DNA from: Patescibacteria group bacterium | GTDB lineage: Bacteria; Patescibacteriota; Minisyncoccia; Phycocordibacterales; PALSA-1337 | NCBI GenBank assembly: GCA_023487965.1 | Contig: JAMDBV010000054.1 | Coordinates: 1-20,442, forward strand | DNA length: 20,442 nt | Direction of reading: 5' to 3' | Shown: in pieces, positions 6,483-13,342 of the stretch | Numbering within the stretch: position 1 is the stretch's first letter | Layout: every line of letters begins with the position of its first letter | Position numbers and translations under genes: made by a program | Notes under the pieces: generated by a model | Told to the model about the DNA's origin: nothing | The model's input: only the letters and a program-made list of their open reading frames with translations | Database searches by the model: none

Positions 6483-6689
6483 ATGAGCAGAAGGCAAACC
6501 ATTCGGGCCATAAAGCAAGAGTTGGAAAGGGTCAATCGCGAGATTGATATCCGCATTATTCATGGTGTGCCGTACAACACATTATCGCGCAGACACAGGT
6601 TCTTGTTGTCGCAATTGCGACGCTTGTCCGCCGAATCATGGTCATGGCTATACAAGTCCATGAATTTTGTAAGCACTTTTGTCTTCTGA
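6483..6689 (+). CDS. Small basic SOS-controlled protein, function unknown
   Basis: A 68-residue protein that opens the lexA unit. Residues 1-50 are strongly basic and predicted helical (RQTIRAIKQELERVNREIDI, then RRHRFLLSQLRRLS), which suggests a helical hairpin or coiled coil that could touch nucleic acid or another protein. The tail, WSWLYKSMNFVSTFVF, is aromatic and hydrophobic. An earlier start at 6447 is in frame, but the ATG at 6483 fits the promoter: TATAAT ends six bases before it, so the mRNA is probably leaderless. Its stop is eight bases before lexA. I recognise no family. Co-expression with lexA suggests a damage-response role; this is inference. Confidence 0.65.
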   Translation: MSRRQTIRAIKQELERVNREIDIRIIHGVPYNTLSRRHRFLLSQLRRLSAESWSWLYKSMNFVSTFVF

Positions 6690-6697
6690 TCATTCAT

Positions 6698-7261
6698 ATG
6701 GATAAACGCAATAAAATAATCTCATTCTATCGGGACAATAAACGCATGCCGAGTTATTCGGAGATCATGTCTCTTGTTGGATTCAAGTCCAAGAATGCCG
6801 TAGCAAAACTTGTCAATCGACTTGTTGGCGAAGGGGTCTTGGATAAGGATGGCGCCGGCAGGTTGGTGCCGAACAAATTGTTTGGCGAAGTGCCTGTGCT
6901 GGGTCTCGTCGAAGCCGGTTTTCCGAGCGCGGCCGAAGAAGAACTTATCGATACGATGAGCATAGATGAATATCTGATACCGCACAATAAAGAGGCGACA
7001 TACATGCTCGAAGTGAAGGGGGATTCGATGATAGATGCGGGTATATGCGAGGGTGATTTAGTCATTGTCGAGAGAGGGCCGGAACCAAAGGTCGGTGATA
7101 TTGTTATCGCCGAGGTCGATGGTGGCTGGACGATGAAATATTTGCGCAAGAAGGACGGTAAGACATTCCTGGAACCGGCAAACAAGGATTATAAACCGAT
7201 TTTCCCAGAGAATGATCTGAAGGTTGCGGCTATAGTGAGGGGAGTGGTGAGGAAGTATTAA
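6698..7261 (+). CDS. lexA: LexA repressor / S24 autopeptidase
   Basis: LexA represses DNA-damage genes and cleaves itself when RecA filaments form. The 187-residue protein has an N-terminal winged-helix DNA-binding domain (1-60, with PSYSEIMSLVGFKSKNAVAK) and a C-terminal S24 peptidase domain. The self-cleavage pair is Ala73-Gly74 in LVEAGFPS. The catalytic serine is S110 in VKGDSM and the general-base lysine is K147 in WTMKYLRK. The longer open frame begins at 6638 inside the small gene; the ATG at 6698 gives the normal N terminus. It is transcribed from the LexA-box promoter at 6447-6476, so it is autoregulated. Confidence 0.95.
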   Translation: MDKRNKIISFYRDNKRMPSYSEIMSLVGFKSKNAVAKLVNRLVGEGVLDKDGAGRLVPNKLFGEVPVLGLVEAGFPSAAEEELIDTMSIDEYLIPHNKEATYMLEVKGDSMIDAGICEGDLVIVERGPEPKVGDIVIAEVDGGWTMKYLRKKDGKTFLEPANKDYKPIFPENDLKVAAIVRGVVRKY

Positions 7262-7275
7262 GACAAAATCGGAAT

Positions 7276-7321
7276 TTCAAAATCCAAATGACAAATCAAA
7301 TCTTGCTATTTTGATTTTGAA
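7276..7321 (+). repeat. A/T-rich stem-loop between lexA and the polymerase gene
   Basis: TTCAAAATC (7276-7284) pairs perfectly with GATTTTGAA (7313-7321) around a 28-base loop. The loop contains a possible extended -10 (TGCTATTTT) 17 bases before the polymerase ATG. It could adjust polymerase expression relative to lexA. Confidence 0.4.
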
Positions 7322-7329
7322 TCTTTACC

Positions 7330-8634
7330 ATGACCCCGTTTACTCACCGCACATTTCCACGGGCGATACTCCATGTTGATGGAGATTCTTTTTTCGCTTC
7401 ATGTGAAATTGTGAAGGACCCAAAGCTTAGAGGCAAACCGGTGATAACAGGTAAGGAGAGGGGAATCGTCTCATCTATGAGTTATGAGGCCAAGAGTCGC
7501 GGTGTGACGCGTGCGATGAAGCTAAGCGATGTCCGTAAGCTCTGTCCGGATGCTGTCATCTTGCCGTCCGACTATGAGACATACAGTCTCTATTCTAAGA
7601 GGATGTATGAGATCGTGCGTCGATACACACCCGATGTCGAGGAGTATTCCATTGATGAATGCTTTGCGGACCTTTCCGGCATGAGGCGCGTCAACCATAT
7701 GTCGTATGAGGACATGTCCATGCGTATCAAACACGAATTGGACAGCGAACTAGGCATGACATTTTCGGTTGGACTATCGGTAAACAAAGTTAGTGCCAAG
7801 ATCGCTTCGAAATGGCGCAAACCTTCAGGTCTCACTATTATTCCGGCCAATATGTTGCACATATACGAATCAAAACTGCCGATTGGAAAAGTCTGGGGTA
7901 TCGGTCCGCAAACTTCCGCGTACGCAAATAAGCTTGGCATATTCAATGCATACGATTTTGCAATGAAAGATATGGCGTGGATCGCCGACAAGTTCTCGAA
8001 ACCATTTGTTGAGATTTGGAGAGAATTACGCGGCGAATATATTCAAGGACTGACAATCGGCGAAAAGCATGATTATGCTTCGATCAGCAAAACAAAGACA
8101 TTTACACCACCATCGACAGATAAGAGTTTTGTCTATTCACAATTGTCCAAGAATGTCGAAAATGCCTGTATCAAATTGCGCCGCCATGAACTCTATACAT
8201 CAAAATTTGCTTTTTTCTTGAAGACTCAGAATTTCAATTATTCAGGCCTGGAATTGAAGCTAGCACAAAGCGTCTCTACGCCGCAGGAAATATTGGAAGC
8301 GATCGAAGAGAGGTTCGACGATGTTTGGCGCAAAGGCGTCGAGTATCGCGCAACAGGTATCGTGCTTATGGATATTTCGCATGCTACGGGACAGACCAAT
8401 GATCTCTTCGGTTATGGCAATCGTATCGAGAGGATGCGTTCAGTCTACGGTGCGATCGATCGTATATCCGAAAAATACGGCAAGCATAGTGTCTTCCTCG
8501 GCTCCAGCTTCCGAGCCATAAACGAAAGGGCGCATCGTGGCGATCGTTCACAAGCGCCGTGGCGCCACCGCAATATCGTGCGCGGCGAGGGCGCGAAGCG
8601 TATCGCTATACCATTCCTGGGGAAAGTGAATTGA
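7330..8634 (+). CDS. dinB: Y-family translesion DNA polymerase (DinB/UmuC type)
   Basis: A 434-residue error-prone polymerase that copies past damaged bases. The palm carries the metal-binding residues D17 in LHVDGDSFFASCE and D109-E110 in EYSIDECFADL; F22 is the likely steric gate against ribonucleotides. SVGLSVNKVSAKIASKWRKP is the conserved thumb-side block. GKVWGIGPQTSAYANKLGI is the helix-hairpin-helix region. The little-finger domain covers roughly 245-400. The basic C-terminal tail (RAHRGDRSQAPWRHR) is longer than in typical Pol IV. The gene follows lexA on the same strand, so it is probably SOS-controlled by read-through. DinB and UmuC types cannot be separated by eye; the symbol is the broad family name. 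Confidence 0.92.
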   Translation: MTPFTHRTFPRAILHVDGDSFFASCEIVKDPKLRGKPVITGKERGIVSSMSYEAKSRGVTRAMKLSDVRKLCPDAVILPSDYETYSLYSKRMYEIVRRYTPDVEEYSIDECFADLSGMRRVNHMSYEDMSMRIKHELDSELGMTFSVGLSVNKVSAKIASKWRKPSGLTIIPANMLHIYESKLPIGKVWGIGPQTSAYANKLGIFNAYDFAMKDMAWIADKFSKPFVEIWRELRGEYIQGLTIGEKHDYASISKTKTFTPPSTDKSFVYSQLSKNVENACIKLRRHELYTSKFAFFLKTQNFNYSGLELKLAQSVSTPQEILEAIEERFDDVWRKGVEYRATGIVLMDISHATGQTNDLFGYGNRIERMRSVYGAIDRISEKYGKHSVFLGSSFRAINERAHRGDRSQAPWRHRNIVRGEGAKRIAIPFLGKVN

Positions 8635-8641
8635 GTCTGAA

Positions 8642-8669
8642 TTGTCTGGCACTGCAATAATGGTAAAAT
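8642..8669 (+). promoter_or_regulatory. Promoter of the deacetylase gene, predicted leaderless
   Basis: TTGTCT (8642-8647), 16 bases, then TGG-TAAAAT with the hexamer at 8664-8669. The hexamer ends six bases before the GTG start at 8676, so transcription should begin on the start codon. Confidence 0.5.
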
Positions 8670-8675
8670 TATCGC

Positions 8676-9443
8676 GTGAACGGTATCTTCAAAAAAATAT
8701 ATTATTCGCAGGATATAAGAGCGATAATCGTACTCGTTTTGATATTGGCGGTATTCGGCACTTTGGTCTGGTTCATCATTCCGGCAGGTAATATTCAAAA
8801 GAGAGATATACCAAAGAATGAAATACCGGTCGCGCAATCGTTATCGCCCATATATCACGGCGATCGTACGAAAGAACAAGTCATATTTACATTTGACGGC
8901 GGTTCGGTCGACGTTTCCGGTCGGCAAATATTGCCAGTTTTGGCCAAACACCATGTAAAGGGAACTTTTTTCTTGACGGGGAAATTCATGGAACAAAATG
9001 CGGATCTGGTTAAGCAAATGATCGCCGCCGGTCACGAAGTGTATAGTCATACATATGATCATCCTTATCTAACCAGAATCCCCGATATTGAGATTACTGA
9101 TGAACTCAAAAAAGCGGACATGACATTCAAGGATATAACGGGAGGTACATTGAGACCTTATTATCGGCCGCCGTATGGCGATATCGACAAAAGGGTGATT
9201 GAGACCGCTTATGAATACGGTTATGAAGCGGTGCTTTGGAGTGTTGATGCGGAGGATTGGGAAGCGCCGAATATAAGTGATGAAGAGGTAGTGAATAAAA
9301 TAATTTCCAATATCAGGCCGGGGAATATTTTCCTAATGCATATAGGCGATGATATTACCGGAAGAGTTTTGGATCGGGTTTTCTCGGAGATTGAAGCGAA
9401 AGGGTACAAAATCGTTTCATTGCGAGAAGGGTTGGAGAATTGA
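8676..9443 (+). CDS. Membrane-anchored polysaccharide deacetylase (NodB type)
   Basis: A 255-residue extracytoplasmic carbohydrate esterase (CE4) that removes N-acetyl groups from a sugar polymer, probably peptidoglycan or a surface glycan. One hydrophobic segment (about 15-36) anchors it. NodB motifs in order: TFDGG (72-76, D74 the likely base), SHTYDH (124-129, H125 and H129 metal ligands), RPPYG (164-168), DAEDW (191-195) and LMH (220-222). The second Asp of the usual TFDDG, a metal ligand, is Gly75. The start is GTG with no ribosome-binding site, matching the leaderless promoter. Confidence 0.9.
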   Translation: MNGIFKKIYYSQDIRAIIVLVLILAVFGTLVWFIIPAGNIQKRDIPKNEIPVAQSLSPIYHGDRTKEQVIFTFDGGSVDVSGRQILPVLAKHHVKGTFFLTGKFMEQNADLVKQMIAAGHEVYSHTYDHPYLTRIPDIEITDELKKADMTFKDITGGTLRPYYRPPYGDIDKRVIETAYEYGYEAVLWSVDAEDWEAPNISDEEVVNKIISNIRPGNIFLMHIGDDITGRVLDRVFSEIEAKGYKIVSLREGLEN

Positions 9444-9485
9444 CCTAATTTCCAATCAATCTAATTTCTAAGAAAATTCCAATTC

Positions 9486-9514
9486 TTGTCATTTCTGCCT
9501 TATTTTGCAATAAT
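9486..9514 (+). promoter_or_regulatory. Promoter of the DsbA-like/VKOR unit
   Basis: TTGTCA (9486-9491), a 17-base spacer ending in TGC, then AATAAT (9509-9514). The -10 ends eight bases before the ATG at 9523, giving a leader of about two bases at most. Confidence 0.5.
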
Positions 9515-9522
9515 CAAGTCCT

Positions 9523-10167
9523 ATGAAAAGAATATTATTTTGGCTCGGATTTATCGTTGTTCTAGGTTTTATCATTTGGGGATTGATAGTCGCTTTGCAA
9601 AAGCCGGTAAACGGCACTTCCGCCGGCGCACCATCGCCGATTAGTACGATTGATCATGTCAAAGGCCCGGAAAATGCCCCAGTAACTATTATTGAATTTA
9701 GTGATTTTCAATGTCCGGCATGTGAAGCGTATTACAGTCTCGTAAGCAAGATCGTGAATGATTATCCGGACACAGTCCGTCTAGTTTATAGACATTTTCC
9801 GTTGCCTCAACATCCAAATGCGATACCGGCCGCGATGGCTTCGGAGGCCGCATCGGCCCAGGGCAAATTCTGGGAAATGTACGATTTGCTTTTCTCGAAC
9901 CATGCCGACTGGACTGAACTAGCCGATCCGACGGATGTATTCATCGGTTATGCCGGCAAGATCGGTCTCAACGTAGAGCAGTTCAAACAGGATATTTCGA
10001 GCTCAACACTCAAGGCGCGCGTTCAGGCAAATGCGGATGAGGCGGTGAAGATTGGCGTCAATTATACGCCGTCATTCTTCGTCAACGGAAAGATCATAAA
10101 TAATCCTCAAAGCTATGAAGAATTTAAAGCAATCATTGAAAAAGCCGCTAAAGGGTCTGCCAATTAG
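9523..10167 (+). CDS. DsbA-like thiol-disulfide oxidoreductase
   Basis: A 214-residue thioredoxin-fold protein that introduces disulfides into exported proteins. An N-terminal membrane anchor (about 5-26) is followed by a Gly/Ser/Pro linker and the thioredoxin_4/DsbA domain. The active site is C64-P-A-C67 in FSDFQCPACEAYY, and the cis-proline is P183 in YTPSFFVNG. The inserted helical domain spans about 100-160. It is followed by, and overlaps, a VKOR gene. VKOR would reoxidise it through quinone, so the pair forms a complete disulfide relay. Confidence 0.92.
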   Translation: MKRILFWLGFIVVLGFIIWGLIVALQKPVNGTSAGAPSPISTIDHVKGPENAPVTIIEFSDFQCPACEAYYSLVSKIVNDYPDTVRLVYRHFPLPQHPNAIPAAMASEAASAQGKFWEMYDLLFSNHADWTELADPTDVFIGYAGKIGLNVEQFKQDISSSTLKARVQANADEAVKIGVNYTPSFFVNGKIINNPQSYEEFKAIIEKAAKGSAN

Positions 10168-10582
10168 CGCGGCGATAACTATTCTGGTCATAGCGCTTGT
10201 CGGTTTTGCCGATGCCTCGTATCTTACTCTGGAGCACTTTCGTGGCGTGACTCCGCCTTGCACATTGACGACCGGCTGCGATACCGTGCTCAATAGTCCG
10301 TTTTCGGTATTCTTTGGCATACCGGTATCGCTTCTTGGCGCTTTGTTCTATCTGACTGTAATGATAGGCGCCTTTTCGTATATCGAGAGCCGTAATGAAA
10401 CGATGATACGTTTTGCGCTCTGGTTTACGATTTTCGGTTTTTTGGCCTCGGTGTGGTTTGTAGCTCTACAAATATTCATAATTCATTCCTACTGTATGTA
10501 TTGTCTGATCTCGGCCATAACATCTACGACTTTGTTCGTGGTCAGTATGGAATTTATCAAAAAGTATCACGAAACGTACTGA
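10115..10582 (+). CDS. Vitamin K epoxide reductase (VKOR) family protein
   Basis: A 155-residue integral membrane protein with about four helices (17-38, 65-90, 98-122, 127-147). It passes electrons from reduced DsbA to a quinone. The conserved cysteines are the loop pair C49/C55 (PPCTLTTGCDTV) and the active-site pair C127-M-Y-C130, facing the quinone. The ATG at 10115 lies 53 bases inside the DsbA-like gene. A TTG at 10136 is an alternative that shortens the overlap; both keep the first helix. One base separates its end from the next gene. Together with the upstream gene it forms a disulfide-generating unit. Confidence 0.92.
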   Translation: MKNLKQSLKKPLKGLPISAAITILVIALVGFADASYLTLEHFRGVTPPCTLTTGCDTVLNSPFSVFFGIPVSLLGALFYLTVMIGAFSYIESRNETMIRFALWFTIFGFLASVWFVALQIFIIHSYCMYCLISAITSTTLFVVSMEFIKKYHETY

Positions 10583-10583
10583 T

Positions 10584-11504
10584 ATGAGACACTTTGTCGA
10601 AATTACGGAAGCTATGCGGGATTATGCTTTGCTTGATAGTGGTGAAGGTGAAAAGTTGGAGCGATATGGCAAATATGTTTTGCGTCGGCCGGATCCGCAA
10701 GCGTTATGGAAAAGACATTTGTCCGATGCGCGTTGGCAGGCAGCCGACGGTACATTTATGCGCAGTGACGAGGGTGCTGATTGGTGGATGTCTGCTAGCG
10801 TACCGACGAAATGGGAGATCGAATTGGCGGGTATAAAATTCTGGATAAGGCCGACAACTTTCAAACACACGGGTGTTTTTCCTGAACAAGTGGCGAATTG
10901 GGGTTGGCTTGAGTCCATGATATCGCATCGCCTCAAAAGTGACAGTTCGGCAAATGTCGAAGTTCTAAACCTCTTTGGTTATACGGGTGGCGCAACCTTG
11001 GCCTGCGCCAAAGCAGGAGCAAAAGTGGTGCATATAGACGGATCAAAAGTGGCGATCGGTTGGGCTCGCGAGAATGCGGAACTCTCCGGTCTTGCCGATA
11101 AGCCGACAAGATGGATACTTGACGATGCTCGGGCATTTGTGAAAAGGGAAATTAAAAGGGGCAGGAAATATTCCGGTATCATAATGGATCCGCCGTCGTT
11201 CGGGCACGGACCGGAAGGACAATTGTGGAAAATAGAAGATGATCTTTTACCACTCATCGACATCTGCATGAATATTATGGAGGATAGACCGCTATTCTTC
11301 CTCATCAATGGATACGCGGCCGGATATTCGGCCTTGGCGTACAAAAATATTTTGGCGCCACTTGTCGAAAAACACGGAGGTGATATAGAGATGGGTGAAT
11401 TGGCGATTCGCGAAGAACTTTCTGACGAAGAAGGCAGGGTATTGCCTTGCGGCATCTTCGCAAGATGGTCCCAGAATGATCCGCGGAAACAATTTACTCT
11501 ATAG
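10584..11504 (+). CDS. Class I SAM-dependent RNA methyltransferase (RlmI/RlmK-like)
   Basis: A 306-residue enzyme of the COG1092/PF10672 type, which methylates bases of 23S rRNA; the exact target here is unknown. The N-terminal block TFKHTGVFPEQVANWGWL (92-109) is typical. The SAM motif is NLFGYTGGAT (129-138), the acidic ribose-binding motif is HIDGSK (150-155), and the catalytic-region motif is MDPPSFGHGP (201-210). The PUA domain found in full RlmI is absent. It starts one base after the VKOR stop (TGATATG), so it is probably read from the same mRNA although functionally separate. Confidence 0.88.
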   Translation: MRHFVEITEAMRDYALLDSGEGEKLERYGKYVLRRPDPQALWKRHLSDARWQAADGTFMRSDEGADWWMSASVPTKWEIELAGIKFWIRPTTFKHTGVFPEQVANWGWLESMISHRLKSDSSANVEVLNLFGYTGGATLACAKAGAKVVHIDGSKVAIGWARENAELSGLADKPTRWILDDARAFVKREIKRGRKYSGIIMDPPSFGHGPEGQLWKIEDDLLPLIDICMNIMEDRPLFFLINGYAAGYSALAYKNILAPLVEKHGGDIEMGELAIREELSDEEGRVLPCGIFARWSQNDPRKQFTL

Positions 11505-11573
11505 GATCGTCTTATTGACTATTGTGGTGTAGGTGTGGAAAATATAGGAAAAGTTCATCGAAAGGTTGTTGAT

Positions 11574-12197
11574 ATGTGTTACCACGACAACATAACTAGC
11601 ATGATGATACGTGCCGTCAAGGTACGTCCGGAATATACGTTTCCGGGTTTCGGTATGCAAGCATTACTGCAGAGTGATGCTGACTTTTGGGGTAAGTTTT
11701 GGTTTGATTCGTGCGGAGTCACCATCGACGCCCACAGTCTCCGTGTACCGGCACTTCCGCCAAACGCAGAAATTGTAGTTGTTCATCCGATTGCCAACAC
11801 GATGCGTCGTACGGTCTGTTGGTGGTGCAGCGAAAATCTTCCGCACAAGGTATTGTTGGCTGATTCGTCTATATTGGCAAGATCATTCGATGTACCCGAC
11901 AGACCAATCGCATATGTTGTTCAAAGTGATTCGGAGCTTTTACAAGCCAATGGCACCAATAGAACCCAAACAACACCAGTTCTGGTCCGATTGTTACTTT
12001 CAGTTGCCGTGTGGCAACGTCGCAAGAACAAGGTGCTTGATGTCAACGGTGGTACCATTTGTAGTGAACGAGTGGTGCTCGATGGAATGGAACACGCCGT
12101 CATTGTCGGCACCTTCTTTCGGTATATGACTGCGGTAAGATTCCTACCGGTTACGAGCAGGTTCCATGCTGGCTATCGATGGGTTCGGAGCCATTAG
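11574..12197 (+). CDS. Orphan protein of unknown function
   Basis: A 207-residue protein I cannot assign to a family. It has no signal peptide or clear membrane segment. A hydrophobic strand-like segment (AEIVVVHPIANTM) is followed by a Cys pair in RRTVCWWCSEN, and a long middle part alternates strands and loops. It ends in basic GYRWVRSH. The start is chosen at ATG 11574, which has AAAGG eight bases upstream. A GTG at 11535 would add 13 residues, and a TTGACT lies just before it at 11515. A strong terminator follows. Gene length and the terminator support a real gene, but no function is suggested. Confidence 0.6.
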   Translation: MCYHDNITSMMIRAVKVRPEYTFPGFGMQALLQSDADFWGKFWFDSCGVTIDAHSLRVPALPPNAEIVVVHPIANTMRRTVCWWCSENLPHKVLLADSSILARSFDVPDRPIAYVVQSDSELLQANGTNRTQTTPVLVRLLLSVAVWQRRKNKVLDVNGGTICSERVVLDGMEHAVIVGTFFRYMTAVRFLPVTSRFHAGYRWVRSH

Positions 12198-12213
12198 TGC
12201 TCTACGTTTCGCG

Positions 12214-12238
12214 AAGGGCGCCACGCGGCGCCTTTTCT
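12214..12238 (+). terminator. Intrinsic terminator
   Basis: GGCGCC pairs with GGCGCC around ACGC and is followed by TTTTCTT. It closes the orphan gene and lies directly before the folD promoter. Confidence 0.8.
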
Positions 12239-12254
12239 TATTATCTACTTATTG

Positions 12255-12263
12255 TGCTATGCT
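12255..12263 (+). promoter_or_regulatory. Extended -10 of folD, predicted leaderless
   Basis: TGCTATGCT (TG-N-TATGCT) ends seven bases before the ATG at 12271. The -35 region would overlap the tail of the preceding terminator. Confidence 0.45.
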
Positions 12264-12270
12264 CAATATC

Positions 12271-13128
12271 ATGTCAAATGCAAACATAATAGACGGTCGC
12301 AAGACTCGGGACGCGCTTTTGCCGGAACTTACCGAAAAGATAAAAACACTCTTAAAGCCGCCGACCTTGGCCATTATTCAGGTCGGCAACAGAGACGATT
12401 CCAACTCTTTCATAAAGGCCAAGAAATCATTCGCGGCCAAAATTGGCGTTCTCGAAAGGCATATTCAATTACTAGAAAGTGTTTCGACCGCCGAATTGGT
12501 GAAAGTGGTCCAGGAATGTAATGCCGAGCAAAACATTCAAGGCATAATAGTACAATTGCCATTGCCGATCGGTATCGATCGCGACTCTGTCATCGACGCT
12601 ATCGATCCTCGCAAGGATGCCGATGGTCTCACGGCAAAAAATGTCAAAGCTTGGCTCGAAGGAAGGGGGGATGCAACCATGCCGGCAACCGCGCGCGGTA
12701 TCAAGGAACTCTTGGCATTCAATGGCATCGATCTCTTCGGAAAGAAGGTGACGATAATAGGACGTTCTATGCTTGTCGGCAAACCGATCGCCATGATGTG
12801 CCTGAATGAGAACGCGACGGTTACGGTTTGTCACAGCAAATCTGAGAATCTTGCAAATGAGACAAAATCCGCTGATATAATTATTTCCGCGGCGGGTAAG
12901 TCCAGACTGATAGGGAAAGATCATGTGAAAGCGGGTCAGATTGTCATCGATGTCGGCATTAGTCGAGATGTGGAAGGTAAGTTGACCGGCGATGTCGATT
13001 TTGACGTGGTCAAAGACGTCGTTGCGGCGATTTCACCTGTTCCGGGCGGAGTTGGTCCGATGACGGTATTGGGATTGTTTCAGAATCTCGTCGACCTTTA
13101 TAAACCCACGACAGTATTTTCCTGGTGA
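12271..13128 (+). CDS. folD: Methylenetetrahydrofolate dehydrogenase / methenyl-THF cyclohydrolase
   Basis: FolD converts 5,10-methylene-THF to 10-formyl-THF, using NADP+ in the first step, and so supplies one-carbon units to PurH. The 285-residue protein has FolD blocks: SFIKAKK (46-52) with catalytic K51, IVQLPLP, DPRKDADGL, the cofactor-binding GRSMLVGKP and the terminal SPVPGGVGPMTV. The tyrosine of the usual YxxxK motif is Phe47. The open frame extends upstream to 12166, but the ATG at 12271 matches the family start and the leaderless promoter. It is bounded upstream by a terminator and downstream by an insertion sequence. Confidence 0.94.
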   Translation: MSNANIIDGRKTRDALLPELTEKIKTLLKPPTLAIIQVGNRDDSNSFIKAKKSFAAKIGVLERHIQLLESVSTAELVKVVQECNAEQNIQGIIVQLPLPIGIDRDSVIDAIDPRKDADGLTAKNVKAWLEGRGDATMPATARGIKELLAFNGIDLFGKKVTIIGRSMLVGKPIAMMCLNENATVTVCHSKSENLANETKSADIIISAAGKSRLIGKDHVKAGQIVIDVGISRDVEGKLTGDVDFDVVKDVVAAISPVPGGVGPMTVLGLFQNLVDLYKPTTVFSW

Positions 13129-13142
13129 TTTTTTGTGTACCG

Positions 13143-13342
13143 ATAAAAACCTGCAAGTAGTAAATGTGGATAAGGGTTTTCTGTGATTTGCGACCCTTGT
13201 ATAATTGAATTGGGCACTGACAAATAGACTGCCGCAATCGTCACGGCGCGTTGAAACATGGTTTCATGTACCGATCCGTGCCGCTCAAAGAGCGCACAAA
13301 TTGCTGTGGGAAACTCCAAGCCTCACATGTAAAATTAGCGTC
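13143..13342 (-). ncRNA. Candidate guide (bridge/seek) RNA region of the IS
   Basis: Downstream of the transposase, 200 bases carry no gene but three consecutive hairpins. GCCG/CGGC spans 13231-13247, TGAAAC/GTTTCA spans 13252-13266, and GTGC-GCTC/GAGC-GCAC spans 13278-13297 with one bulged base. Between the last two, TGTACCGAT (13267-13275) is identical to 13136-13144, which crosses the predicted IS/flank boundary. That is what a guide loop recognising its DNA end would show. IS110-family elements are known to encode such RNAs. Exact ends and strand of the transcript are not determined; a TATAAT at 13200 on the plus strand could drive an opposite transcript. Confidence 0.4.
13165..13173 (-). 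other. DnaA-box-like nonamer inside the IS end
   Basis: TTATCCACA lies on the minus strand within the non-coding end of the insertion sequence. It is isolated and may be due to chance. Confidence 0.25.

Noticed and set aside
13200..13340. Independent plus-strand small RNA starting from TATAAT at 13200
   Set aside because: No -35 partner was found, and the hairpins are better explained as the non-coding end of the insertion sequence.
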